64,000 nt of DNA from Amoebidium appalachense (Eukaryota; Ichthyosporea). Below the pieces are notes generated by a model that worked only from the letters and a program-made list of their open reading frames with translations, ran no database searches and was not told the origin of the DNA. The stretch is taken from NCBI GenBank assembly GCA_963693365.1, contig CAVNZM010000010.1:620001-684000 (forward strand), read 5' to 3'. Positions 25,939-39,499 of this stretch are shown here, piece after piece; position 1 is the first letter of the stretch; each line of letters starts with the position of its first letter. The translations under genes and the position numbers were made by a program.

Positions 25939-26018
25939 GGGGGGGATGGGTGAGTGGGTGGGTGTTTGGGTGGGAATGGGTGGGTGTAGGTGGCTGGTGC
26001 GTGTGTGTGTGTGTGTGG

Positions 26019-26085
<67 letters not shown>

Positions 26086-26317
26086 GGAGTGTGTGTGGGT
26101 GGGTGGGTGGGTATATGTGGGTGTGTGGGTGTGTGTGGGTGTGTGTGTTGGGGGGGGGGGGGGGGGGGGGGGGGGGTATATGGGTGCGGATGGGTAGGTG
26201 TGTGGGTGTGTGTATGTGTGCATGTGTGGGCGTATGGGAGTGTGGGAGTGTGGGAGCGTATGCACGTGTGTGCGCGCATGCGTATTGACAAAAAATATAC
26301 GGGTACGTGCATGCATG

Positions 26318-26411
<94 letters not shown>

Positions 26412-26759
26412 GGTGTGTGTGTGCGTGTGTGTGTGTGTGCGTGTGTGTGTGGGTGCGTGTGTGTGTGTGTGCGTGTGTGTGTGGGTTTGTGACTTTGGTC
26501 GTGAGTGTGCGTCTAGACGTGGATGCTGTTACGGTAGTGGTGGTGGGAGAAATGTGTGTGAGAAAGTATGGAGGGAGGGGATTGGGGGGGGGGGATCAGG
26601 AGGGGAGAGGGGGGGTCTTCTGTTTGTGTGTGTGTGTATGCGTGTACGCGTGTAAATGTGCATGTATGTGACATGTGGGTGGGTGCGCTGTGGTGGTTTG
26701 TGAAGCTTGTGTGTGCTCCATGTGTAAACGTGTGTTTTTGTGTGTGTGTCACGGTAGGG

Positions 26760-26790
<31 letters not shown>

Positions 26791-27127
26791 GGGAAAGGGG
26801 AGGGGGGGAGGGGGCATAGGGGTGTCTATGTGAGGGGGGTTGGGGCAAAGAGGGGAGAAAGGGGGGGTCGGGTGGGAAGGGGGTGGGGGAGGGGGATTAA
26901 TCGAGTAATGAGTTGAGGCTGAAAATGCAGGGGCATAGAAACTACACTGCCATGTGTCTTATGCTGAAGAAAGAAAGAAAAAAGGGGAACGATAGGGCCG
27001 GGGGGGAAGGAGGGGGGAGGGGGGGGGGGGGGGTTGAAGGGACAGGGAGGGAGGGAGTGGCGGTGAGGTATTTGTGGGTGTAGTGAGACGGGTAACGGTG
27101 ATGTTGTGAAGGGCATCAGGGGCGGCA

Positions 27128-27160
<33 letters not shown>

Positions 27161-27520
27161 CTCGGAGAAGAATGGACCATAATCCAAGTTGGGTCGAATG
27201 AGAAGCTTTGGGCTACGAAAGCAAAACTGAATAATCCAATTTCTCTCTTTTTGAATCCTTCAAGTGGGGAAGATGTGCAAGGTTGGGTGTTTAGGGGCAG
27301 GAACGGGGGGAGGGGGGGAAGGGGGGGGGGGGGGGGGAGGGGGGAGGGAGGGAAGGGGAGCATGGAGGGAGGGGGGGGAGCAACGAAAGGAGTTTATGCT
27401 GGCAAAAGCATAAGCACAAAAAGAAACACCAAGGTAGAGAGGGAAGAGAAAAAGGTTCCGGGCAACACTTCTAAGTTTGTCATGGTCAAATGCACCGGGG
27501 GTGGTTAGGGGAAGGGGGAA

Positions 27521-27551
<31 letters not shown>

Positions 27552-28081
27552 GGGGGGGTTCCATATTCACACACCTGCTGCAGTTTTACCAAATCCTTGC
27601 GCCTGTCCACAATCATCAGCCTACCCAATGAATCCACAGCCCCTATATCCCCCGTCCGATACCACCGAATTCCGTCCGCGTCCGTGTAAAACCCTCCCTC
27701 CTCGTTTTCTTTCTCGCTTTTCCCCCAATACCCCAGGGCTACAGACGGTCCCCCGATCACAATTTCACCCCTTGGGGCCCCCACCCCTTCTTTCTCGCGG
27801 TCGGAATTGCAGTATCCTCCCTCCTCCCAGTCGCACAGTTTGATCTTTGTTGCACCCACGGGAAATCCGACCACACCAAGAGAGCGGGGGGTTTCAATGT
27901 TGGTGGGGGGTACCAATGTGCCGCATGCACAAGTTTCGGTCAGGCCGTAGCCCTGGACGACGGGAATACCCAATGAAACGCTGAGGAATTTCTGGGTGGA
28001 GGGGTGGAGGGGGGCACCGCCGGAGAGAAGATACTTGACTCGACCACCGAGTGCTTGCTTCACCTGTGGGGAAATGTGTGT

Positions 28082-28129
<48 letters not shown>

Positions 28130-28783
28130 GGGGGGGAAGGGATGGAGTGGGTGGGTGGGTGGGTGAGTGAGGGGGTGGGGGGGAGGGGAGGAGGGGATTT
28201 TGTGTGTGAAGGGGAGAGGGAGGGGGAAGAGGCCGAAAGAGGGTTGGTGGGGTTGGGGCGGTTGAGTTGGGGACGTCCGGTCGAGAAGGGGGGGTAGAGG
28301 GGGGAATGAATAGCTTGCATGGTTGGAAGTCCATGGGTGTGTTTGTGTGTGGTATGGGGGGGGGGGGGGGGGGGGGGGGGGGGGAGGGGGGGAGAAGTGG
28401 GGAGGATGGGCAGGATGCCCGAAGGAGGGGGGGGGGGAGGGGGGGGGGGAGAAGGCGAGACTAGAAATGTAGAGATGTGGCTAGAACGGGGATTGGGTGG
28501 ATGAAACGGATCATAAACCGTTGAGAAAGAAGTAGAGTGAGTGGGTGGGTGGTGGTGGGTGGGTGGGTGGGTGGGTGGGTGGGTGGGTGGGTGGGGGGGG
28601 GGGGGGGGGGGGGGGGAGAAGCGGAGGAGGAAAGGGAGAGGTGATATCGAGGTGGGGTGAGAACTGGGATAGAGGAAAGGGCTCTCTGATTTATGCAAAA
28701 AAAAAGTTATTAGAAATCCATTAGTAAGAAAAAACACGAGGGGTAGGCATGTTTTTGTCAGTGTGTTTGAGAAGGACGAAGGG

Positions 28784-28829
<46 letters not shown>

Positions 28830-29219
28830 GTTGGCTACTTCCTGATGCCCACACTAGGAGCATTTCAAGAAATACCATGTTGGTTCTAGATGTAAAATAC
28901 ATAATCATAACCCTCCCCCACACACATACCTCGCACCTTCCCCTTTCCAGTGCCCCCCCTCCCCCCCCTTCCCCTACCCTCCACCACCCTTCCCCCATCC
29001 TCCCTTGCCCTTGCCCAATCTAAGTTCAAGCATTTATTTGCCCATTATCACAATGAACCAATTGCTTTTCGCTGTCCTGTGCAACATTCAAAGCGTTTCT
29101 TCTTACGTTTCCCTACTTCGACCATCCCCCCCCCCCCACCCCCCCCCCCCCTCCCCCCCCCCCTACCTCTCTCCTCCCCTCCCCCCCATTGTGTGCGTGT
29201 GTGTTGTTGTTGTTGCTGT

Positions 29220-29253
<34 letters not shown>

Positions 29254-30746
29254 CTCCTTTTTCTTTTCCTTATTCTTCTTTTTTATGTGGGGGGAGGGGG
29301 GGTGGGGGGAGGGGGGGGGGGGTGGGGGGGGGTCGGGGGGACGACGAAGAAAGAGGAGAAAAAAGAAGAGACAGACTGAGAAGGAGAATCCAAGAAAACA
29401 TTCCTCACCCATCCACACACAAGAACACGCACCTTGTTGAAAATCACCGCATCCAACCAGGGGGTGACCGGATTTCCTCCAGCCCAAGCGCTCTCCTTCG
29501 CTTTGTATGCCGCCCAAAAAACCCCCTGTGCCACATATCCCTTCTGTGAAATTTTGCTTAAGATCCCACCACGAATTCTCTCCGCAACCATAGGAACGAC
29601 AGCAAAATGTGTGGGTTTTAGCACCGAAAGATCCCCCTCCGTTCCCTCCACTAATCGCGGGCTTCCCGTGGTGATGGTTGTCGGTGACCCGTAGCCAATC
29701 GGAACTCCCCTTAGCATGGTGTACATCTCACCGACCAGTGCAAGAATGTGAGCGAGGGGTAGGTATGCATAGCCGATGTCGCTTTCCATATCCATGGGAG
29801 GCACGGAAAATTCCATCCCCGCAACCGCCGAAAGAATGTTTGCGTGGGAAAAAATGACGCCTTTTGGTTGGCCCGTCGAACCGGACGTGAACATGACGAC
29901 GGCGACAGAATCCGGGTTCTGATTGGCCGACGGAAGCACGTGGTTATCTTTCCCGCTCACCTCGACGTCACTCAACGCAACCAATGAAACCCGCCCATTA
30001 AAATCTGCCGACCAATCATTCCTCATGCTTTCACCGCTGTACACCACCGCAGTCACCTGATTGGCTCTTGCCACAACCTTCTTAACGACAGCCAGTAGCG
30101 ATGGTTCCGTAAAAACGACTTTCGCACCCGTTTCGTTTAGCGCAGAAAAGATTGCGTCTTCTCCGAGAGTAGGGTAAACCGTCGTCACGATTGCACCAAT
30201 CATAATTGCTGCGTGGAACACCATGTGCCACTCCATAGACGTCGACATGTGAATGCACACCCTATCCCCCTCGACAATCCCCATAGATTTCAACCCGCCG
30301 GCAATGTCTTTAACCTTCGCCTCAACTTCCAGATGGTCCAGCCACACGTAATCACCCAATCGTAATTTTTCGTTAACCCTCCCGTTTTCGTCGGTGACGT
30401 TTTTGAGCGAAATGATTGGTCTGTAACCGAAACATTTTCGCTCTCCGTAGCAACGGGCCATGGTGGGGATGACGTCTGCAAGTGATTTAATACCCGGTGG
30501 GAAAGTCAAGGTTGCCACGTCTCTCTCTAACGCCTCCCTGTGTTGGATGATGAGCTCGGGGTGGGTGGCGATGACATGCGTTAAAGAACCGGGGATAACA
30601 CCCGCCTCCGTGGTGTCTTGGGTACCGGAGGTTGCCATTTTTGGTTTTTCGGTTCCCATGTATGGAAGGAGTTCCAGCACTGCCAGGGCGAGAATGCAAG
30701 CAGAAAGGGCTGCGAGCACAAAGTGGTCGAAGATATTGAGCTCCAT
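25366..30746 (-). CDS. Long-chain fatty-acid-CoA ligase (ACSL3/4 type), three exons
   Basis: Exons on the minus strand are 30746-29433, 28063-27575 and 25776-25366 (TGA), all phase 0, giving 737 residues. The enzyme activates long-chain fatty acids to acyl-CoA through an acyl-adenylate. Residues 8-30 form an N-terminal hydrophobic anchor, so it probably sits on ER, lipid droplet or mitochondrial outer membrane. Motifs in order: AMP-binding P-loop TSGSTGQPKGV, YAYLPLAHILA, GYGLTETC, EIVIGG, YRTGDIG, DRRKDLVKLQQGEYLSLGKI, and C-terminal PWTPESGLVT-like (MWTPESGLVT) and RMYG-like (QMYG) ends. Both exon joins fall inside conserved blocks (VIFNK|VKQALGG, KLQQ|GEYLSL), which fixes the introns. Length and motif set match ACSL3/4. 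Introns are mostly G/C and GT/CA low-complexity DNA. The gene looks intact. Confidence 0.93.
25777..27574. repeat. Acyl-CoA synthetase intron 2: poly-G and (GT)n on + strand
   Basis: G tracts at about 25909-25937, 26032-26084 and 26150-26176, (GT)n at 26321-26407, and further G tracts at 26765-26788, 27130-27159 and 27523-27550. On the transcribed strand this is C-rich and (CA)n, ending CACGCACAG at the acceptor. No gene is seen inside. Confidence 0.85.
28064..29432. repeat. Acyl-CoA synthetase intron 1: poly-G, (GGGT)n and GT/CA ends
   Basis: In the transcribed orientation the donor GTGCGTGTTCTTGTGTGTG runs straight into GT-rich sequence, and the acceptor is preceded by (CA)n at 28077-28094. 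Plus-strand G tracts lie at about 28095-28128, 28357-28384 and 28784-28828; (GGGT)n at 28540-28592. Confidence 0.85.
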
Positions 30747-32380
30747 TTTACATCAGTTGGATTACCAATCGTAGCCGAGAGTTCGTGTGTATGTGGGTGG
30801 GTGTGCTGGTGTGTGCGCGCAATATTGCACGTGTGTAGGTGCTAGTTTGTGCTGAAATGGGAGGCAGAGTTGTCAACAAATCGCAATCAATAAACTATAT
30901 TGTGTGACGTCTTTTCACAGAAACAACCCGGTGGAAATGGACGGGCTTAGAAATGGGCCCCTGAATCAAAAGAGTTGGCGCGCGGAAACTTTGGAAGCGG
31001 TCTGTTGAAAGTGCCAAGGGAAGAAGGGGAGGGAAAAGGGGCGGTCACCGTGGTGAAGGGCGGGGGGGAAGGCCTGGTAAGGGGTGTAGGCAAAAATGAT
31101 TCTAGTTTGAAATTGTTTACGGTTTTGTGTTTTGCCAACCGTTGCAGCAGAAAATTTGACACAAGTTGTGCTTCTGTGTAAGATTTTATCTATACCCATC
31201 AATCATGCCCATCATTGCATGCAAGGAGGATTGGGCTGCGTTGTAAGTTTGGGTTCACCCCCAACAATGCATAACTATTCACTCAGTGCACAGTGTGTAA
31301 CTTGGCCGAGAAAAGGTTGCTGTCTACTACACTTCTGTTCTGTGGGCATCTACTTGTAACACACTCCTACACCAACAAAGCGTACATGTATCTGACATTT
31401 CGATTCGGAGCTGACGTATGTTTGGGGTACCGGTTGTGGAATGCCTCTGTTCAGTCGGTGTAGCAAAGCTGTCAATGACATGGACAAGTGACACAAAACC
31501 ACCAGATAGCATCCTGTTGCACATCGAGTTCTCTTGTGAGGCTAGCAACCATCGGTGTGCCTAACCCGGCGGTGCCTTACAAGACCTGCATACACACAGA
31601 AAAGCAAAAAGAATATAAAAACTTAATATTACTATATTAGAAAATTCTAACCCAGTAAGTCTTGTAGTGGTGCACCGCCTGTGTTTACCCCTCGAACCGA
31701 TTTCACACAACTGTCATTTAAAACCCCTCGGTGCAGGGCTATCTATGAAAAACCGCGCCACATGAAAAAATGTTGAATGTGACAATGTGCTACTTACGCA
31801 CTCATGACGCAACACAACGAGCATATATATGATCACTGCACGTCAGTGGTGAGTGTACTCGCCCAATTCAGAGATTAAAACGAGCCTGGAAAACTTTTGT
31901 TTGCGCTGCGCATGCGCAGGCCCCGGGGTTATAATGAAAGGCAGCATCTAACTGTACTATTGCCGCAGTGCCTAACATGTCTGTGAGCTGATAAAAAACG
32001 CTGAGTCCATCAAGCTGTGCCACCGGCTGACGGCCTGGCAGATATCCACGCCCTGCGTAACGTCACCCGCCGGCTTTGCTGACATGTACGATCTTCGACG
32101 CGCACGTGCACGTGCAAGTAGTATACATAAATCTAATAGTCTCCAGAAACGTAATATAACTCCTGGAATAGACTACGCCAAATAAATAATTGTGTATAGC
32201 GATGTTAGATAAGATTTCTTTTCTTTCCTTCCTTTTTCTCTTTCGTTTTCCCGCTTTCGAGTGCGCGCTTGCGGCAAGGGCGGTCAGCTTATTCAATCTA
32301 GATCGACACGAATCGCGGAGGTTGATAGGCGGATCTTGAGAGCCAAATAGAATAGATCTGAATCTGTAACACACACCCGG
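30747..32380. other. Intergenic, nothing recognised
   Basis: Mostly unique sequence upstream of the acyl-CoA synthetase gene. No TATA box is obvious near 30750-30850. Short open frames lack recognisable content. Confidence 0.4.
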
Positions 32381-32384
32381 CCGA

Positions 32385-33020
32385 AACCGTGAAACGCACT
32401 AATCACTGAGCCGCTTCGCGTTGATTTAAATAATATCTAAATATCTAGATTGTTAAATTTACGTATAAAACGTCCGCAATCCAATTGATCTGTTAAATAT
32501 TTAAAGTTTGCTTAAAATCTAGATTGATTTCGCGGCTCTCTTCCAGATGGGCGAATCTGGAAGGGGGGGGGGGGGGGGGGGGGGGGGGGGTAGGATGAGA
32601 CGATTGGTCCTTGGAACTCGCCTAAATACCTTCCAATAGAATTGCGATCTACGATCTAAATAATTCATTTTCTAAACTGCTCTACGCGAATTGAGCAGAC
32701 TTTTAGATATTTATGTAGAGAACGCATTGGAGTGACGAAAACCAGAATGGTGCAGACGGGTAACTGCGGCCGGTTATAAGATCGACCTGATTACCATCCA
32801 ATAAGCGGCTATTCAGACAGCGCACAACCGCGTATTTTGATCCGGATTCTCAGCGGAAAACCCGATCCGAAGGGCCTGTGTGATATCATTCTGAAGAGAT
32901 CATCCGGCCCGAACCGTAGAAAGTCTAAACCTGTTGGCCCGGATATTCAGCTTGCAAGCAAGGCTTGCACACACACACTACCAGTCGGAAGGAAAACGAG
33001 GGAGGGAGAAGATGTAATAA
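32385..33020. repeat. Unclassified dispersed repeat, partial inverted copy at 39640-39735
   Basis: The segment CACTGAGCCGCTTCGCGTTGA (32404 onward; 21-base match with one change) and the segment around GCATTGGAGTGACGAAAACC and AGAATGGTGCAGACGGG (32725-32762) both recur in reverse orientation at 39640-39735, closer together there. A poly-G tract (about 32561-32590) lies between them here. No coding content is recognised. Confidence 0.65.
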
Positions 33021-33998
33021 TCTAGATGTAGTGGTGTTTATAGTATGTGATTAGAATATGAATGGCATCTTATGAGTAGTTTCAACAAAAGGAATAAACG
33101 GTCAGCCGTTCTACCGAAAAGTCGTGAACCCAGGACTCGATTACCCTGTGAGCAGTAAGGCTTCAGAGAGAGCTCACTGTGTTTTTTCGTTTTTTTAAAA
33201 GTGATGTGCGTGTGTGTCGGTGTCGGTGTGGGGAAATAAGATCTAGAATGGCGGAAGGGTGTGTGCGCTGATGTGTGGGAAAATGCCTTTAAAGAAGCTG
33301 CATAGGAGGCGGGGTTTTGGTGATCGTGTGCCACGATGGTGTGTGTGTGTGTGTTTGGCCGGAGGAACCGTACACAAGTGGAGCCTCGTGTGTGTGTCCG
33401 AGTGTGGGTTTTTGTGTGTGCGTGTTGGGGGGGGGGCGGGGGGGAGGGGGGGGGGGGGGAGGGGGGCCTGAGGGAGGGGGCTCACGGGACCAGGAAGGCA
33501 CCATAAACATCTGCATGTAAACAATACATACGTACATTTTTCATTTCGAGGTACATGCGTCAATACATAACAACTCAACATACTGTTAAAACCAATACAA
33601 GCCTACACTGTTAGCCACTTATAACTGGTTGCCCTTCGACTAGCGTCATATGTGTCTCTTATCTTGCCTAATCTCACGGTGGCACCTTGCCGGCAGATCT
33701 CATTCCTCTAAAGCCTATATACATCAGCTTGTCTTTTACGTCTCATGCAAGTAAGCGTACATACGCTTCTTCTCTAATTAGGATCAGTAAGCGGCTTCCA
33801 GCACGCAGAGGATGTTGCTGTCTGAGGAGGTGCTGACCAATCCCTCGTAGTGTTGTGGAATTTGCTGATCTTGCTGGCGGCGATCTGCGATCTGCGAATA
33901 GATCCAGCTCAGCTCGAGGAGGAGGAGGAGGGGGATGGGGGGGGGGGGGGGGGGGGGGGGGGGAGGGGGAAAGACAAACGAGAAAAAAAGCGGTAGAG

Positions 33999-34029
<31 letters not shown>

Positions 34030-34259
34030 AGGGGGAAGGTTTTCGAAGGCGACTATTTTGGGAAATTTAAGAGGAGATGGAGGGAAAGGAGGAGGAAGAG
34101 AGCGGCAAAGGGAGGAGGTAGGGAGGGGGAATTAGGGAATGGCCCCGGGGGACTGTGTTGGGGGAAAGGGGGAGGAGGGGAGGAGAGGGGAGAGGGAAGA
34201 GAGAGGAAAAGAACCGAGGTGGGTGGGGGTAGGTGGTGGTGATGGTGGTGGTGGTTTGT

Positions 34260-34295
<36 letters not shown>

Positions 34296-35980
34296 GTTGG
34301 AGATGTGTTACACGGGATCACGGTCACAGTACGAAATCCTGATCTACGATGTACACTGGGATAAGGCATGTACACACCACTTTTTAGAAAATAAAACACC
34401 CCATTCCCTACGGAGTATGCAACTGCGTCGGGGGAGTGGGTGGGAGGGGGAGGGGGCGGGGGTCGGGGGGGACTCGAGAGGGGAAGAAGAAAAGGAGACG
34501 ATAGGGGTGAGGCTGGGTATGGGTGGGTGGGAGAGGGAGGGGGGACAAAAAGACGTGAGCATTTCTTTCGGAGGGATGCCAGTGGAATACAACGGCTGGG
34601 AGGTTTGGGAGGTTTCTCTTGTGTCTGTGTGTGTGTATGTGTGTGTTTTTTTTGGGGGGGGGAAGGGGGTTCCGAGTGTGTACTAGTTGAGACAGCTAGG
34701 AGAATAGGAAGTTAGGGGAAGGAGAAAGAGAAAACGGAGGGGGGGGGGGGGGGGAGGGGGGGAATTGAGAACTGCAAGGGGCACGTAAAAGAAACGAAAA
34801 GGAGGGGAGGGCGGGGCAGATTGAGCAAACGAAGTCGGACACGTGAAAGAAACGGAGGGGGTGGAGGGGGGAAGGGGGGGAAGGAAGAGACTTGTGTGAT
34901 CTTAATTTTTCGAAAGTAGGGAGAAATGTGGAGGACAACTGACTGGGCAGTTGAAGGCACCGGATAGCGGGGAGGGGAGGCCTAGAGGGAGGGGGGGGGG
35001 GGGAGGGGGGGGGGGGGGTATATGCAAGGGACGGGGTAATGGACCAGGGGAAGGCCAGGGCAGCACACAAAACGGATTAGCACACAAGATGCAGGCAAAC
35101 AAAAAACAGCGCACACGAAAAAGGGCAGTCAAAAAGTATACAATTATGTACACGGGGGGGAGCTGTGCATCACCAGTGTGCTTGTTGGGAGTTGGCTGGG
35201 TAGAACCTTATCCGATGGCCTGTTGCGCAAACAGCTTATACAGCGTATGGCTCATTTTGCCTTTGCGCTCATGTACAACTATCATGTTGCCAAATCATTG
35301 GGAATGTATAAAAGATGCGAACACAAAAATGGTACCCGCACACAGTCAAAGGCACGGTCACATGCATCTCTAAACTCCTATAGAATGCCTACATGTTGGC
35401 TCATTTTCGCGAAACACTTGCATGGAAAGATGAAAGCATGGCTTAGTGTGTTGATAAAAAAAGCATACTGAAGAAATAATGCGACTTATGCGTCTCCTCA
35501 ATGGGGAATCAGAGCTAAAGCAGTTGGGCAAAGGTCAGGGTACTAGTAGCTGTTACGCACGATGATGCTGTAAAAACACCCTATGTTTTGGAATCCCTAG
35601 ATTGTGTGTTATGAAATACGAAATGAACTGAACAGTAAAAGCTTGCAGGGTGATAATATAACAGGTTCCAAACGTAGAAGGCAGGCCCTGGACAAACAGG
35701 AAACTAAGAAAACATCGATATATATGTGCTGTGAAAAAAAGGCGCCAAAAATGTGATATTTACAGGTGCTGAGGAGAAAAGCGGGTGGGGGTTTACGCTG
35801 TTTACTCGAGGCAAAGAGAACCAGTCTCAGGTATGGGGGGGGGGGTTTTGCTCGGAATATCCCCTCAGCGGTATATCATGATCACGTACATAGATGTCGG
35901 GTGGTGACTATATATCAGGGTTTACTTTCTCTACGAGACACCATAAAGACTACAAGGAGAAATCAATTAGTTGGGGTTCC
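33020..35980. other. Intergenic, G-rich tracts, no gene seen
   Basis: GT- and G-rich tracts at 33341-33476, poly-G at 33935-33963, 34012-34029 and 34258-34294, and many purine-rich stretches to 35020. From 35020 to 35980 the sequence is unique, with nothing recognisable. Confidence 0.5.
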
Positions 35981-35982
35981 CC

Positions 35983-35983
<1 letters not shown>

Positions 35984-36029
<46 letters not shown>

Positions 36030-36061
36030 GGGCTCCCCTCGGGACACTCGGTATCAGCTGG

Positions 36062-36128
<67 letters not shown>

Positions 36129-36132
36129 TGCG
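35984..36132 (-). mobile_element. 3' tail of the LINE: (CA)n and poly-A on the minus strand
   Basis: Directly after the LINE stop codon, the minus strand reads (CA)n (plus-strand GT at 36063-36124), about 37 bases of unique sequence, then about 42 A (plus-strand T at 35984-36025). A terminal poly-A is what target-primed reverse transcription leaves. Confidence 0.8.
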
Positions 36133-37072
36133 CTATAATTTTGTAGTGATGTGTTTCTCAAGCCAATCAATACATCTAATAAACAGGTCGTAGTTACGCG
36201 TGTTTAGTATAAAATCAAGGATGTTGTAATTTACAGGTAGGCTATCTTTCTGGGTGTCTGTTGTGAATGTGACGTGTGTGTGTTGCGGTATTATGTGGTC
36301 TATCAAACTACATTTGGCGATACATGACCGGTTAAACTGGTGTGTGTGTGTGTTGTTTGGGCATGCAAATGATGCCACCTTATACTTATTAGATCTCCAC
36401 TGTATAGCACGTGTACAGTAAAAGCGTGGTAATTGATCAATAATACCATCAGCTAGAGAAAGACCAGTTCTACAGGAAGGTAATATGTATTTAGGTGTTA
36501 TACACTTGCGAGTGCCATATTTGGCAATATGGTTGAGGCGGTCAGTATATATAAAACGAGACATAAGGCTTAGTTTTTCAAGGTGTATGCTTTCATCGGG
36601 TCTAGTGTCGTGTGGTATCTTTTTCCATTTGTTATATTGCGTGATTATCTTGTGATTGTGTACATGTTTAATAAGTAAGTGGCAGTCCAAAGTCACACAC
36701 ACACTATTGCGGGGTTTATTTGTATTTGTGCCCAGGGGAGAAGGGGAGAGAGAGGGGAGGAAAGAGGGGAGAGGTGAGGAGGGGACAGGTCGGATAGAGA
36801 AGAGAGGGTGGGAGGGCAAATACTTCTTTAAGCGGCTTATGTGCTTATTGAATTTCAGCGCGAGATAGGATACTCTAGCAGCTATTGGGACCAGACCATA
36901 TATCGAGAGCGTTACAGGCCCAGGTTTACAACAGTTGTTAGATAGAAAGGAGGCAACTTCTGCTTCAAGGAAATTTGCCAAGGGTTTAAGCGCTCTAGTT
37001 CTCTCTTTCTTGATCCAAGCGGCGAGAAGGGGTAAACCATATTCACATGCCGGGAAGACAAAAGTGCGAATA

Positions 37073-37591
37073 AATGTAAGTCTAATAGAAGGATGGAGGG
37101 GTGTGTCTTTAAAAATATTAGCCGAGAAGAAAGCTAACCGCTTACGAGCCAACTCTACCCTCTTTTCGACCATATGGGGAAACATAACACCAACAGAATC
37201 AACCGGAACACCAAGATATTTGTATTCTGGAACTATAGGTACAGGTTTAGATGATAATGTAAATGTGTGTAAATTGTTAGCTATATCAGGTACAAGAACA
37301 CCACATTTGTCTATGTTAAGGATCATAAGGTTTGCCTTGCACCACTCTGACACTACATCGAACAATCTTTGCAGGCGTCTAGGGGTACGGGCAAGGAGGG
37401 ACAGATCATCAGCATAGAGAAGTGCAGGCGGAAAGTTATTAATAGGGTCATCGTTTTCGGCGTAAATCTTGACAGCCAAATCATCTATAAATAGGTTAAA
37501 CAAAAAGGGGCTAAGCAATGAACCCTGCAAGAGACCTCTAGTACGAGCAAAACCATATGAAAGATGCCCATTAACCACAGCTCTACCATAG
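37073..37591 (-). repeat. 519-bp direct repeat within the LINE, downstream copy
   Basis: As far as read, identical base for base to 38981-39499 (offset 1,908). It covers the RT segment from the GLLQG motif through YADD to the thumb region. Identity stops at 37072 on one side and 37592 on the other. Confidence 0.9.
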
Positions 37592-38980
37592 GTTTGAGAC
37601 AAGAGTGCTTCTAACAGAACACCAATGCAGTGTGGTACACCCCGTGCAGCAAGCTTTTCCCATAGGAGACCAGGGGAGACAGAATCGTAAGCAGTTTTCC
37701 AATCAATAAAGCCAACATATTGTGCACCAACTTGCATAGAATCGTGCAGTGCCATTATTTGAACATAACATGAATTGTTTTTACGAAAAGCGGATTGGCA
37801 TGGGTGTATGTGAAGAATAGATTGAAACCTAGGGTGATGTGCAAATAACCTAAGTAAGCAAGCTTCAAAGAATCTACGAACAACCTGGGTTAGTGTAATG
37901 GGGCGAAAGGATGATATGGGGCCCTCAGAGTCCTTCTTAACTATGGGGATCACTAAGGTATCTAACCAAGATGACGGGACATGTCCACATTTAACACACC
38001 AAGAAAAGAGAGAGCTTAACATGATAGTAAGATCAGGTTTAATAGCACGATCACTTTCCTTTTGTGGGTAGGAGGGAACAAGGATTTTAAGAAACCCAGC
38101 AGGGAGTCCATCAGGTCCACAAGACTTACTAGAGCTATAACTAGATATCACAGACCATATGGCATCGGGACTGAAAAAGGGGAGGATCGATTCTATGGGG
38201 ATAGATGGGTCTACAGGCCACACAATAGGTTTCTGAGCGGGGGTCCTATCTTTAAACAGTTCCGAGAAATACTTATCAGAGTCTATGAGGGGGTCTCCAG
38301 TGGTATCACCAATAATACGAGCAGGGGGGCCAAATCGATTCATACTAGCAAGCCGGCGCAAGCTTTCCTTTTGAGACAGGGGTTCACCTAGTCTAGCGGG
38401 AATGGTGTTTGGTAACAAGAGAGCATCGGGATATTCCTTCCTACCACCGCCAGCATAATCACCGAGATCTATCAAATCATCAACAATAAAGTTAGTGCAT
38501 GTATCTAGTACGAGATGTGAATCTGGCCTGGCTTGTGCAGATTCTAATAGGCGCATATATATAGGGTGTTTCGTAGCATAGCATACACATACATCAACTC
38601 TACCCCACTGTGACTTAAGCTGGGATAGACGGAGGCGAAAGGTGGGAGGGGGAGGGGGGAGCAGATCAAGGGAGATCTTAGGTAGGAAAAGGCTAGGAGA
38701 GTGGTCAGATGACCTAGAGAGGTTAGGAGGGAGAGAGAGTTTTGACATGGTTGATGGCCAAAAGGCCACTCCCCAGTCGGTGTTGTGGGCATGGGATATT
38801 TGAGGGAACCGCAAAGTGTGACTTTGGACATACCTTGCTAAAGGGATAGCACGCTCCGGGGGCTTAGATGGGTACCCGACACTCACTTGCAGTGTGTCTG
38901 TGTGGTGGAGTCGCGTGTTAAAATCACCTAAAATAACAGTGGACATTGGTAACTGTGACAACTCGTGAGTCAATTCGACG

Positions 38981-39499
38981 AATGTAAGTCTAATAGAAGG
39001 ATGGAGGGGTGTGTCTTTAAAAATATTAGCCGAGAAGAAAGCTAACCGCTTACGAGCCAACTCTACCCTCTTTTCGACCATATGGGGAAACATAACACCA
39101 ACAGAATCAACCGGAACACCAAGATATTTGTATTCTGGAACTATAGGTACAGGTTTAGATGATAATGTAAATGTGTGTAAATTGTTAGCTATATCAGGTA
39201 CAAGAACACCACATTTGTCTATGTTAAGGATCATAAGGTTTGCCTTGCACCACTCTGACACTACATCGAACAATCTTTGCAGGCGTCTAGGGGTACGGGC
39301 AAGGAGGGACAGATCATCAGCATAGAGAAGTGCAGGCGGAAAGTTATTAATAGGGTCATCGTTTTCGGCGTAAATCTTGACAGCCAAATCATCTATAAAT
39401 AGGTTAAACAAAAAGGGGCTAAGCAATGAACCCTGCAAGAGACCTCTAGTACGAGCAAAACCATATGAAAGATGCCCATTAACCACAGCTCTACCATAG
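38981..39499 (-). repeat. 519-bp direct repeat within the LINE, upstream copy
   Basis: The copy of 37073-37591 that forms the 5' end of the LINE frame. It joins in frame to endonuclease sequence at 38980 and to unrelated DNA at 39500. Confidence 0.9.
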